DNA from: Lycorma delicatula
Lineage: Eukaryota; Arthropoda; Insecta; Hemiptera; Fulgoridae
DNA length: 64,000 nt
Direction: 5' to 3'
NCBI RefSeq assembly: GCF_047948215.1
Contig: NC_134455.1
Span: 295,901,647-295,965,646 of the forward strand
Shown here: positions 1 to 12,005 of the stretch, piece after piece
How the letters are laid out: each line of letters opens with the position of its first letter
Position numbering within the stretch: position 1 is the stretch's first letter
Notes under the pieces: model-generated
What the model saw: the letters and a program-made list of their open reading frames with translations, nothing else
Told to the model about the DNA's origin: nothing
Database searches by the model: none
Translations under genes and position numbers: made by a program

Positions 1-160
1 TTTGTTTTACCTCCGGGTCCGCACTCAAGCATTTCATTCCACAGAGGATGAGATGAATGAATTTGTAGCGTGTGTGAAAAATGCCATGCCTGACCGGGAT
101 TCGAATCCAGGACCTCCGGGTGAAAGGCCGAGACGCTACCACTCGCGCCACGGATGCCGG
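1..160 (-). repeat. tRNA-Glu-derived SINE, cut by window start
   Basis: Read on the minus strand, about 73 nt look like a tRNA-Glu head. An A-box-like TGGCGCGAGTGG is the complement of 139-150, a CTTTCAC anticodon loop (anticodon TTC) the complement of 120-126, and a B-box GGATTCGAATCC the complement of 97-108. The ends of the acceptor stem do not pair, and a non-tRNA tail continues to the window edge. It is therefore a SINE or tRNA pseudogene, not a working tRNA gene. The family differs from the SINE copies at 4.2, 6.0, 11.7 and 38.1 kb. Confidence 0.75.
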
Positions 161-845
161 CTGAAAATGTTTAACTTAAAAGTGAATATCATCACTTCTG
201 AAACTATGTAATAAATGTTATCTCTGAAGCCTATATTAATGTAGTTTCTAGACGAGCTAATCCCAAGTTGTACACATTCGGCACAGCGATTGTTTTATAA
301 AACGGCATCCTTCATCCTTGGGTTCTTCCTACTTTTTCAGGTGTGCGTGAATAGTGCCGCAGCTTGTACTGAATTTATTTTTTATATCTACATTTTTTTC
401 GTACGGTATTTATGGTATCTTTCAGCCCAAGTACTGTAGATATAAAAACTTGTTCTAATAGTTTATTGCCAATGAAAGTATTGCTTCTTACTGGTTTTCG
501 ACCTTTAAAGGCCATAACGTCTGATTTTTGAAGATATTTTTAAACCATATTCCTGTAATACTCGTATTTTAGAAGATATAAACATTGCTGTTTGTAATTT
601 ATGTTCTGTTTCTTAAATTATTACCGACCAGCATAAAGCAGTGTACTCAGGATTACATCATCGGAGTTTTTTTTTTTTGCTTTTCTCGAAGGATATCGTG
701 AATATAAATATTAAAGAAAGCCGGAAAGTACATCAGCCCTATCCCCGTTCCTTTATTTGTTACTATACGTGATAATAATTCGTTTCTAAAGTTTAAAAAT
801 ATATATGGTTGTATCTTCATACAAACCTTTTATGGGATTTATTAC
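161..845. other. A+T-rich intergenic DNA, no gene seen
   Basis: No reading frame with recognisable protein similarity and no terminal repeats found. A short T run lies near 668-680. Confidence 0.5.
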
Positions 846-849
846 GTGT

Positions 850-3300
850 TCAGGATATCCTTTTTCTCCGTAATTTTCCGCAATTTGAATCTAAAACAAT
901 ATCAAAAGCGCCTTCTCAATGCCAATGGAGGCCATAACCTTCACGGTTTAGGCCTGTTCCGACTCCACATTTATATTTGGTCCCTCCATCGCTTTCTAGG
1001 CTGTCCAACTCTTTTCCCGACTGGGGTGAATTGCATCAAACTACTTTGTAATCGTACTTCATCCATATTTAAAACTTCTTCATACCACCATTGTCTATAA
1101 TCCTTAATAAGATTAGCTACACTTCGAACTCCTAGCTGCTATCTTATATCATCTCGGATTCTGTCCAACTACGTATATCCAGGCAGATGCCTAAAAAATC
1201 TCATTTCTGTAGCCTCTAATCGAGATCGCTTTTGTTTTGCTTGTATCCATATCTCTGAACAATACATCAAATCAGGGGTAGCCAGCATGTTATCTAATTT
1301 TATAACTGTCTATTTGCGGACCTTATTAAAAAGGGTTCGTTTGATCGTGTGCAGCAATTGCTGGAACTTACGCATCTTCAGGTCAACATCATCCGATCTC
1401 CAGTATCAGTATTGACCCCACTTGCTCGACTGTCATCATATAAATAGTTTTTGTTCCGTTTTGGATCACCCCACGAATCCCCGGTTTTAGAAACAAAAAT
1501 AGGAAGAGATTTCAAGGGTTTAGCCGTCAAACTCGTAAAGGCAATATGTTTCATTACACTTTTTTCAGTTCTTTATTATATATTTTATTTTAAAAACTGC
1601 ATCAATTCACGATCACCCTTTTCTAAAACCCACTTGTTCTTCGTATAAAAGCCAATCAGCAATATACTTCCGTGTATTATTTAATATTGACGCATACATC
1701 TTATTCCCAACATCAAAAAGGTTGATACGTCTATAATTCCGACAGTCTCCACAGCCCCCTCTTTTGAAAAGTGAATCAGTCCCCATCACTCATCATTCCT
1801 TCATACCCCTTTTTTGCCCTTCTATGATCTTGTACTGCATGTTTATGCCATCACAGATTAAAGAGACGCTGTATCTGCTGATCAAAACAAAATCGTCTTA
1901 CTTCAAAAGTTCATTTCGTACGTTATCCAGATCTGAAGCTTTTCTCTTTTTTAATGACCGTAAAAGTACTCCACAAAAAATATATTCTGATTACAGTTTT
2001 TATAGTCAATATTCTGAATCCGAAATACTGGTCTTTAAAATCTTCTAACACCGATCTCACTCTGTTCTGTATTAAGAGTTTTCATTGACTTATAAGCTAG
2101 ACTTTCGCGGCTATGAACGTCTTTTTCAATATTTCCAATTAAAGTATCCTAGATTCCTGCTAATATTTTGTAAATGTTCGTAGTAATACTCTTTTTCTCT
2201 TCATTATTTCTAATCTTCAAGGCTTTCTTAGAGTAAATTTACTTCTCAAGCTTGGAGTTTCGTTAGGAGCCTGGTGAAGAGGCTCCTTAACATTGTTCCA
2301 ATCTTGCTGTAGTACATCATTCCGTTTGTCTTTATCCCGCTAAAGCTCATCAGGGCCACGAATGAGGGGGGGGGGGGGGAGTGACGACCGGAATCGTCAC
2401 AACGTATTTAGATGAAAGGAACCTATGATACAAAACACGTTTCTCCTCGTCCACCAAGAAATTGTTGAATTGATTTTTTACAATAAAGATTCATCCTAGA
2501 TACCAGAAGATGACCTTAACAATCATTTCCTTTATATAAATATGTCTGTAATTTGTCCCTTAAATCTTCATTATAATTACATAGCCTATCCTAGATTTCA
2601 GAATCCCAACTACGTCTGTGAGTATCCGTTTTTTTTTAAAAAGAATTAGTAATTTTTAGGTTTTTGGAAGTTGACGAATTCGTCAAAAATTCTATCATCC
2701 TCAAAATTTCAACGACCTGACTGATTGGATCAGAGCAATCAATGTACCCCATTACGACTAAATCTTCAGATGACCTACAATTATCCTATTAGCTTCTGTA
2801 AACAGTCTTAACATTTATCTCTGTCTGTTTATTCATTCTCCGGCCCGTTTACACCAATAACATTCGTGTAACACCTATCTTGTTAAATCTTACCTCATTT
2901 ACAAATTTATAGGTATTTTGTTGACAAGAACAGCAACGCCTTTACTACCCCATTCTCTTCTTGGCAATGTCAGAATACAACAGTTAATAGGAATTGTTCT
3001 TATTTATGAACCTAACTAATAATGTCACGTTTTAATTTCGTAGACTACAGCAATGTTTATCCTGTGTTTTGTTAAAACTTCTGCAAGCTCAATTTTTTTC
3101 TAGTTACTTAAATTCCTGTAAAATTCTAACTCGCAAAATGTCCACGTTTCCATTTTACTTAGCCGAAAATTCAGTCCTAGTTTCGAGGCTCCTATCCTAA
3201 CATAGGCGCTGCAAGTACTTTCTTCTTTTCGCAGGGGTTAATTATCGGCCTGTCACACAAACCCCATCCTGGAGGACCAAGGACTTTTCTGTTAGGTTAT
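850..3300 (-). mobile_element. Degenerate LINE (non-LTR retrotransposon)
   Basis: The minus strand keeps scattered pieces of an endonuclease/reverse-transcriptase polyprotein. The best stretch (about 1190-1040, reading leftwards) gives LDRIRDDIR, then VANLIKDYRQWWYEEVL, NMDEVRLQ, and QFTPVGKRVGQPRKRWRDQ. This is the usual C-terminal tail after the reverse transcriptase in many insect LINEs. Further left on the minus strand (about 3100-2900) are endonuclease-like pieces: ELAEVLTKHRINIAVV and LPRREWGSKGVAVLVNK. Stops and frameshifts are frequent throughout, so the copy is dead. The clade was not determined and the ends are approximate. Confidence 0.7.
2367..2380. repeat. G homopolymer
   Basis: A run of about 13 G inside the degenerate LINE region. 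Confidence 0.8.
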
Positions 3301-4174
3301 CATTTACTAGGTAAAATGTCTCCGTTTTAGGGCGTTGAGAATCCGCCTTTGCTCTCCTCTCTATTGTTACATGACAACCCACATGCCGCTATTTAGAGAC
3401 CGAGTGACTAATCAGATCTTCGAGGATTCATAAATAAGTTTTTCTGGCAGATTCAATATGAACTCCTTGTCCGTCCCCTTAACAGCAATTCAGTGTCCTT
3501 TCATTACTTTTTGAAATTATTAAAAACATGATATTGACACTATGAGATATGTTATAGTTTTGCTATTTTTGGACAGTACAATGTATCGAGATAATGTGCT
3601 GAAAACAGTATTAAAAGTATTTTAATGGGGAATTCGTTCAACTTACAGACTGAAACAGTCTGTAACAGCTTTTATCCATTATAAGAACAAATAATGTTAA
3701 GTACTAGTAATTTGTTGATATAACAGATAAATTTGTGCCTATATTTATTAAGCAAAGTTTGTTTAACCGTAATCTTCATCGTCGATTTCATTACATCTAT
3801 TAGCTATGATTGTACATGGTGATATCTGTGTTATCGTCTGTAATTTAGTCATGTTATACAATTGATATTTAATATAATAATATTAAACGTTTTAATAGAT
3901 TGGAGTAAGTGTTAGTTGCTCTAATCTCATTTAATATTATTTACATGATGCGTTGGATGTATTTACGTATTTATGAAATGTTTGTTATTCACATTAAATT
4001 ATACAATGTACACCTGTAGCATATTAGCTTATTATTATGCGATTAATAATTTTCTTGTTTTAGGTTATTTATTCGATTGCTTGTAATTATTTGTTTGCTT
4101 GATATGAACCCATAACAAAGGGGGGAAACAGGATATGGGTTTCAATTAAGTTTGCAGTTTCAATTAAAATTGCT
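3301..4174. other. A+T-rich spacer
   Basis: No gene or terminal repeat recognised. The left part (to about 3480) may still belong to the LINE's 5' region. Confidence 0.4.
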
Positions 4175-4189
4175 GGACATATCGCCTTA

Positions 4190-4483
4190 ACCCACCGGGT
4201 TGATCTAGTGGTGAATACCGTCTTTCCAAATCAGCTGATTTGGAAGTCGAGAGTTCCAGCGTTCAAGTCCTAGCAGTCAGTTATTTTTACACTGCTTTGA
4301 ATACTAGATCGTGGATAGCGGCATTCTTTGGTGGTTGGGTTTCAATTAACCACACACCTCAGGAATAGTCGAACTGATACTATAAGACTACACTTCATTT
4401 ACACGCTCATACATATCCTCATTCATCCTCAGAAGTATTATCTGAACGGTAGTTACCGGAGGCTAAAACAGGAAAAAGAAGAA
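4190..4483 (+). repeat. tRNA-derived SINE, copy A
   Basis: The head has an A-box-like TGATCTAGTGGTGAA and a B-box-like GTTCAAGTCC, separated by the palindrome AAATCAGCTGATTT. The body holds GGTGGTTGGGTTTCAATTAA and ends in an A-rich tail (AGGAAAAAGAA). A perfect 15-bp target duplication, GGACATATCGCCTTA, flanks it at 4175-4189 and 4484-4498, which sets both ends and shows retroposition. Copies B, C and D share head and body. Confidence 0.92.
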
Positions 4484-4609
4484 GGACATATCGCCTTATT
4501 TATAGGAAAGAGTACAGCCGCTTCGCAGAGCTATAAACATAGTAATGAAAAAATATATAACTTAAAAGATGCCACATCACTTAGTATATAAATAAAAGCT
4601 TGCATAATA

Positions 4610-5695
4610 ATTTACGAAAATGAAGTCAGTTCACTTTTCATCACGTTTGACCATATTCTTGTTAGCTGTACCCTGTCTTCTTCGCGGATGGGATTGGTAA
4701 TGTTTGTCTAAAATACTTGTAGGGTGTGGATTGCTCCTATAAACAATTTCTTTTAAGTAACCTTAGAGAAGTCGGGACTAGTCAGATCTGGAGATCTTGG
4801 TGGCCACAATCCTTAAGAAATGATTCTTTCACCGAAAAATCCTGCATCATCTCCATAGTAGAACGAGCTGTACAGCAAGTGGTACTGTCCTGTTGCAACC
4901 AGCAATCACGTTCATCCTTTTGCTGTAAAGCTATGAACCGTAGGATAATTTCTTGATGGACGGCAGCGTCCACAGTTTTTCAAAAAACAAAGGATCCTAT
5001 TCTTCGTCGCCTTGAAACCGCATACCTACCATACGCCTATTTTTTGTAGGTGTAGCGTTTCAAATAAAATGTGATGATTTTCAATACCCCAGGACCGACA
5101 GTTCTGAATATTATTATACCCAATAAGATGAAACCACGCTTCATCTGTGAAAACCGCTGTATCTAAAATGCCAGTGTTGCCTCTAATAAAGTTCCTGAAC
5201 TATCGACAGTAGTAAACCCTTTAGCGTAATTAGCATTAGTTAGCTCACGAAAAACCTGCATTCGATACGGATAACATTTCAGCATTCTCCTGCTGCAGTG
5301 CGGGCTGAACCTAATTAAATATCATTTTCCCGCGCAAACATTAAGAGGAGATCTTATAACTACCGCTTTAATGTTTTGTACGACCTGTGTCGGGCACGTT
5401 TCTGGTCTTAACACCGAACCTGTTTAACGAAATTTTCTAAATAACACTTCACTGGCGCTTCCTTTTCAAATTTCTTCCTGAACTTTCGCCGGCGCATAAC
5501 ATGAGATTTCGTCTCTAAATAAGTTTTCATCACGAATACACGTTCTCAACAGTTAACCACATATTAACAAACACACGATTACGCAACCTTGTTCAAAAGC
5601 CTTCACTCGACACAGACTGGCAATACTCAAATGTGCAGGCAGTAAACAGTCCGTCCCACCAGTCCAGCTCCAGTCATCAGCATCTTCCATTTTAT
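4610..5695 (-). mobile_element. Tc3-like (DUF4817-type) DNA transposon relic
   Basis: The minus strand reads from an N-terminal start (MEDADDWSWTGG, near 5690) through several breaks to the catalytic-core region at 4973-4782. That region includes DCWLQQDSTTCCTARSTM, the counterpart of the WFQQDGATCHTAR motif carrying the second catalytic Asp of this Tc1/mariner-superfamily transposase group. Stops and frameshifts make it inactive. I did not find convincing terminal inverted repeats, so the ends are approximate. Related relics lie at 28.8 and 30.9 kb. Confidence 0.75.
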
Positions 5696-6000
5696 TTTAT
5701 CTACCTCACAACTCGATTCATTTTAAGAAATAATGCATATAGTATAAATAACTGAGTGATGGGAGCTCTTGAACACCTGTAACTTACGCTTAAACACCTG
5801 TAAGGTTTCGCTTACGTGAAGCTACAGACTTCTCTTACATTCGCAGCGGTATTACTAAAAACTTTTTTCGACCCGTTGTTAATCGAACTATGTTGTTACA
5901 TATATGTAGTAGTGTTGTTAAAATAATTTTTTTTTTCAAAATCTTTTTTTCCCTTTTTTTTATGTATTTTCATACTGTAACCGATAGATAACTGGTAGGT
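5696..6000. other. Spacer between transposon relic and SINE
   Basis: A+T-rich with several T runs (5925-5960). No gene seen. Confidence 0.5.
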
Positions 6001-6011
6001 TATTTGCACGA

Positions 6012-6320
6012 ACCCACCGGCTTGGTCTAGTGGTGAACGCGTCTTCCAAAATTAGCTGATTTGGAAGTCGAAAGTTCCAGCGTTCAAGTCCTAGTAAAGC
6101 CGGTTATTTTTATACAGATTTGAATACTAGATCGTGGATACCGGTGTTCTTTGGTGGTTGGTTTTCAATTAACCACACATCTCAGGAATAGTCGAACTGA
6201 GACAGTACAAGACTACACTTCATTTACACTCATACATATCATCCTCATTCATCCTCCGAAGTATTATCTGAAAGGGAAATTACCGGAGGCTAAACAGGAA
6301 AAAGAAAGAAAAGAAAAGGC
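6012..6320 (+). repeat. tRNA-derived SINE, copy B
   Basis: Same family as copy A, with a GGTCTAGTGGTGAACGCGTC head and GTTCAAGTCC B-box. The flanking duplication TATTTGCACGA is at 6001-6011 and 6321-6331. The A-rich tail is longer than in copy A (AAAAAGAAAGAAAAGAAA). Confidence 0.9.
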
Positions 6321-6331
6321 TATTTGCACGA

Positions 6332-8968
6332 CAGATAAAACGTTAGGAATATATGTTTGTTTGTTCAAAATCTTAAATCTCCGAAAGTTCTTCACCTATT
6401 GCTTTGAAATCTTACACAACGTTGCATTCGAATTCGTGCGTGTTTTAATATACCTAAGATGTCACACCTGTGACAGGTAAAAACATGTTTTTTTTTTAAA
6501 ACAGCGCTACCTGTTGGACGTAAAAGCAACACACGCTCTACTAAATATTTTACGATTTTATTTCATTGTTTCCGATATGTGTGTCCGCTATAGACTAAAA
6601 AACTACTGGACCGATTTACGCGCGGGGAACTGGGGAGAAAAGAAAAAATCGAAAAGGATAAAAGGGAAGAAGAGGAAAAGGAAATGAAAAGTGGAAAGGA
6701 AAAAAGAAAAGAGGAATGAGAAAGGGGGAAATGGAATGTGGTAAAAAGGGAAAGGTTTAAATTTTGTGAACTTCCGTGATCTTCATCTTGTTAATGTTTT
6801 ATCAAACTTGAAATTGTGTTAATTTAATATATATATAGAAAGAGAGAGAGAGAGAGAGAGAATAAATATATATATGTGTGTGTGTGTATTACGTATTGTA
6901 GTACTTTTCATTATACCAAGTTATCGTGTATCGTTTGAAACATTTGTAAAACGAGAGATTTTAAGATATCTCGTTTTATTTTTAATTTACTGATAAGTTA
7001 TATTAAAAATTCGATTACCTATATCGCTTATGTTTTATTTTTCAACTTCCTTTCATCCTTACTTTTTCTATTCTTTTATAAAGGCCTTTATAGCTGCATC
7101 TCTGTTTTCTTTCAAATTAACTTTGTTCGTATAGTTATGAATGAATATTGACGAATATGAGACTTTTGTTCGTAATCCACGTATTTAGTTTCTTTGTATG
7201 AAATCGGTTTTGTTGATTAATTTTATTTACGCTTTAGGATTATTTCGCAAGTAGTCATCAAATTTCACTTTTTTCTTTTGTAACTGATAAGATTTCATTA
7301 AACATTTTTATTATATAAATAGTACTGGCAGAATTGAGTTTCGTGTGTTAAGTGTGACGTAATGGAGATTGCAATTGATCGTTGAACGGGTAACAACACC
7401 CTACTGCTCATTTTCCTGTTAACGACTGCGTAGTTGTATTTAACTATTTGTTAAATATTAACAAACTGAGTTAAGCATATATTATTTTTAGCCGTTTCCT
7501 TGTTTATGTTCGCCTTAAAAAATTATGCTGACCGTGAAATTAATTTTATGTGCGGTGCGTTTGAGGATAAACAAATATCTCTGAGATCAAAAAATTTAGT
7601 CTGTTTAATTTTTTCTTATAAAGGTTTTTTAAAATTTATTTGAATTATTTTTTTGGATTAATTACCAAAAATAATCTGTATTTACAGATCTGAGTCCCCA
7701 AGACACTATATCTGATATTTCAATTTGCGAAATCCATAATCAGATTTTCGAAATCTGATTATGATTCAAAGCGTTATACGATATGAGTGTTTCAAATGAA
7801 TTTGCCGAATCTTCAGTCGCCATCTTTTTATTTTTCCGCTTCTGTGAAGTGTACAGTTTTTGTGTTTATTATTACGGATGTATAGCGGTAGAGGACTCGG
7901 TTGTTTGATTCCTTTCAAGTGTAAAATAAATAGGTTCCTTGAAAGTAAAAAATTTGGTGCCCGTAAAAATCATTAAAACAATTAAGGGTATTGTTAAATA
8001 GTTTCAAAATGTTAGAATTTTTATGAAGCAGAATATTGATACTGATATTTAAATCGGCTTTTTTATATTTATAACGCCATTTTATCTAACGGTAATTGTT
8101 TATCGAAATTAATTTTATTCCGATGAATTAATCGTGTCTAATCGTCATATCAGTGTAAATAGTTTGATTCACTTGCATTTGTTTCTAAATAAATTTGTTT
8201 TGTTTACATTTAAATAATCACGTTTTAGTTTGTTCAACATTTTTCACATTTCACCTATTACTTATTTATATTAAAATAATAACTGTTACTATTTGTTTTA
8301 TTGTAGAATTAGTGCAATCAGAAATGCTTAGTTATTATTATTAGGTGGTTTCATATTTCGTCCTTTTTTGTTCATTGTTTTAAAAAGAATTTAAATTACT
8401 CCAATAACAGGAAAACTTGAAACGGGTGACCTCAGATTCATTATTGTCTATCACATCTGTTTTCTTAGTTCAGCAGTTCTATTTAACGTTTAAGTATTCT
8501 GAAAAACATTTTGAGAGCTTGAAGTTAACTGATTTTATTAAAAACTAGACGAAATATCCCACCAAATTTTATCCTTAACATAGATTTATGGTACAGTTTT
8601 GAACATCTGCTTAGGAAATTGAATCCATTTATTTTAGATATTGCATGTGTATTTTTTTTTTTTACTATTCTAAAAATACAATTTCTGTATACAGAAATAG
8701 TTCATTTTATATGTATCGTCGAGTTTAACAAAATTTCGTATTAAATGTAAGGCGTTTGGATTTTTATGTAACTGAAAGGTACCTGCGGAGGCCCGGATCT
8801 CACAAATAGAATGCATTGAAAAACAGTCAATATTTTTTTTCTCGTATTAACTCCCCAATTACTTTGGAGAACCCATAAAAAGAGATAAAGAGTAACAGTC
8901 ATAGACGGAAGAGGAACGATCAACTAACAAAAGAAGTCTTGTGATTGAGGTGATGTGGAAAACACATG
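6332..8968. other. Intergenic DNA with simple repeats, no gene seen
   Basis: Contains a purine-rich tract (about 6625-6760) and mixed microsatellites (about 6826-6890: AT, AG, then AT and TG runs). The hairpin ATAATCAGATTT / AAATCTGATTAT with a TCG loop is at 7737-7763. No protein similarity recognised in any frame. Confidence 0.6.
6826..6890. repeat. Compound microsatellite (AT, AG, AT, TG)
   Basis: Successive short runs of AT, AG, AT and TG dinucleotides. Confidence 0.9.
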
Positions 8969-9592
8969 ACTTCCTTGTACGCCTATTAAATTACATTTAC
9001 ACATTTTTTTAATAATGAAAGTACATTTTATTTCATTAAAAACTTCTGATATTTTTTTATTATTAAATTATTATTCATCGTAAAAAAAAATGTATAATGT
9101 GAGGTTAATTATTAATAAATCAGTATATTTCATTTAAAAGCAAAAGAAGATTTATTTGCCTTTCCCTAAGATCCAAATATTTCATTAATTAAAATTTTAT
9201 TTGGCAATAACTCTGGAACCAATGAAAATAAGTACCACTTATTGTATATCTTTGAAAAGCTCTCAATGAGGGCTTATTACTGCAGTTAAAAAAAAGTCCA
9301 ATTTCCAAATTTGTTGGGATTTTGGGGTTTTTTGGACACTTTTGGTTCAGTCGATTGCAGTCAAAAGGGGAGGTGCACAACTAGAAGTTACAACAGTCCT
9401 AAATCCAAAATTTCAACATCCTACGACTAATCTTTTTTGAGTTATGCGAGATGCATACGCATATACATACAGACGTCACATCGAAACTAGTTAAAACGGA
9501 TTCAGGGGTGGTCAAAATGGATATTTCCGTTAAAATCTGGGAACCGAATTTTTTTGCGATCACAATACTTCCTTTACTTCGTACAAGGAAGT
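8969..9592. mobile_element. Foldback/MITE-like repeat, copy 1
   Basis: It begins ACTTCCTTGTACG and ends CGTACAAGGAAGT, a perfect 13-bp terminal inverted repeat bounding 624 bp. The internal sequence recurs at 23.24-23.84 kb; shared blocks include TGGAACCAATGAAAATAAGT and AAAAGGGGAGGTGCACAACT. A minus-strand frame runs across part of the body, but I recognise no protein in it. No clear target duplication was seen. Confidence 0.8.
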
Positions 9593-11684
9593 AAAAAAGG
9601 TTAACCACCTTGCCCAAGATCAAAGGACATTTTATATATATATATATGATTTAATGACATTCTGAGATAAATCACAGAGTTCGGTGAAGAATTGTTAAAG
9701 GAGATTTCCTCAGGTTTCAATTATTATGCCTACAAAACGTTTTAAAAAGGAATGAAATCAGCTGAAAAGGACGTGCACATTATAAAATATTTTTTATGTA
9801 GCCTTTTTAGGGATGGAGTAGGCCTTTAAAATCTGTTTGTGGTAATCTCCGTGCGTACCTCTTAGCTTCAACATGCCTTTTACGTCTTACATTTTCAGTT
9901 AATTGTTTCATTTTATTTTAAAATTTGCCTTCCTTTAGAGTTTTTATTCTCTACACATCTTTCAAGGACCGGTTCACTAATTGTGAATGCCTTAATATAC
10001 AGGGAAGAGTTTAAAGTTTTTGTAGGATGTGAAAATTGAGCGACCTTTTTGGTTATTAGTAATTGTTAAAAACAGAAAGAACTAAGTAACTAGACCTAAT
10101 TGATATCAGCAGGTTTTTCCTAGAATAGTCTAATATTTAATGCTCTAAACACAACTATACGATTAAAATATACATTTATATATGTAAATTCATTCATATC
10201 TGGGAATGTGTATAATAAATTGTATCTGTAAAAGTAATACATAGATGTAATTACGGACAAGATAAGATAAATTACTGAAGTTATGAAATAGGCTGTCGGG
10301 TTTTTCTTATTACTTTTTTAAGCATTTTGAGATGGTACAGTTTCATAACAGTTAACCACTTATAATTCGGCAGTTGATCTCGTCTAGTCTTTAGTGGACC
10401 ATTCCTGATAACAATACCCGTTAACTTGCAATTATAAATTTTACGGTTGTTATGTTGGTTTATTTGAAAGAAATCAGTGTGTGTAAAATTAACGAGAAAA
10501 ATATTTATTTTAATTATATACTAGTGCACGATCTAAATAAAATTTAATCGCACTAATTCTCCTTTATTACAAATTACGATTCTAACGGCACGAAGACAAC
10601 ATAAAGGATAGAGTTAATTTATAAATTTACTTTTAAATTCTGTTATTAATTAAAAAAAGAATTATTCAACAAAAATATTCTGTTTGTCTACTTTCTTTTA
10701 CATTATTCTGCTTTTCATATTTCCTTACTTTATGTAGAGACTTGTAGTAATACGAGTATTGTGTATTGGAATGTAGTGGTCCATACAGAGATTGATTTTT
10801 GCAAATGTACTCCCTTGAACAAATGAATTAGTTATCGCTAATATTTAATTATAATTCTTTTTTACAAAGTTTTAATGTTATACTCTTTACAACTTTTATT
10901 TTGGGAGAGTGAGTTATTCTGCCATTCATTACTATTGTATGCATAATTGAAACTGTTGTAAATTCTAATAACAATGTTTTATTCAATGTTATTTATTCAC
11001 GTATATCTTTTTTACTGTATTGCCAGAAAGAGAGGGACCGGTGTTATGCTTTTAGTAGCGTTAGTACTAATAACGCGTTATGAGTGTCAGTTTTTTTTGC
11101 ACTCTTTCCATTACTTTAGTAATAGAATTAGTCTGCTCGTATTTAGAATGTTAGTCTGCGGAAAGATAAAGCATTTTAATTAATATTAACAATGCAAATG
11201 TAAAAACTGTATACGAATACTAAATTTAAAAAAGATCATATTTATTAAACGTTATATTATCGTAAGAATTCAACGTAAAAAAAGAGCTGGGTTTCGCACT
11301 TTTGACTGCTAAAGATATATTTGAAAAGACCTTCCCAAAAAAGTATATAAAGATTAGCATAAACAGCATACAATCATTTTAGAAAGGTAAAAAACGACTA
11401 TGTCTCGCATACATACATCGCATCAATGAACCCTCAACGTGTAATGGAAATAATTTTTTTCTTATTTTCAACTCTGGAATTTGACATCAGCCTATTCCGG
11501 TTTCAGGGCACTTCTGTCTTTTTCGCAGTCATTCTGAACGTCTTCTTTCCTTTGCGGAATGCCGACTGTGTTTTAAATCCATATATAATGAAAGATCATG
11601 TTCATAGAGACTTTAAAATTCACGATTATTATTTTAGATTCCAGGTAGAATAGTTTTTTTCGTGTGTTTTCGAAGCCGTAAAGA
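9593..11684. other. Intergenic A+T-rich DNA
   Basis: A TA microsatellite is near 9634-9647. Short open frames (10974-11183 and 11426-11653) have no recognisable product and look like chance. Confidence 0.5.
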
Positions 11685-11694
11685 TCGGTATCTA

Positions 11695-11995
11695 ACCCTC
11701 CGGGTTGGTCTAGTGGTAAACGCGTCTTCCCAAATCAACTGATTTGGAAGCTGAGAGTTCCAGCGTTCAAGTCCTAGTAAAGTCAGTTATTTTTACACGG
11801 ATTTGAATACAAGATCGTGGATACCGATGTTCCTTGGTGGTTGGGTTTCAATTAACCACACATCTCAGTAATGGTGGAACTGAGACTGTATAAGACTACC
11901 CTTCATTTACACTCGTACATATCATCCTCATTCATCTTCTGAAGTATTATCTGAAAGGTAATTACCGGAGGCTAAATAGGAAAAAGTTAAGTAGT
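11695..11995 (+). repeat. tRNA-derived SINE, copy C
   Basis: Same family as copies A and B. The near-identical flanks TCGGTATCTA (11685-11694) and TCGGTACCTA (11996-12005) form a 10-bp target duplication with one mismatch. Head GGTCTAGTGGTAAACGCGTC, B-box GTTCAAGTCC, short A-rich tail. Confidence 0.88.
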
Positions 11996-12005
11996 TCGGT
12001 ACCTA

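Noticed and set aside
97..160. Possible functional tRNA-Glu gene on the minus strand
   Set aside because: A- and B-box-like blocks and a TTC anticodon are present, but the acceptor ends do not pair and a SINE-type tail follows.
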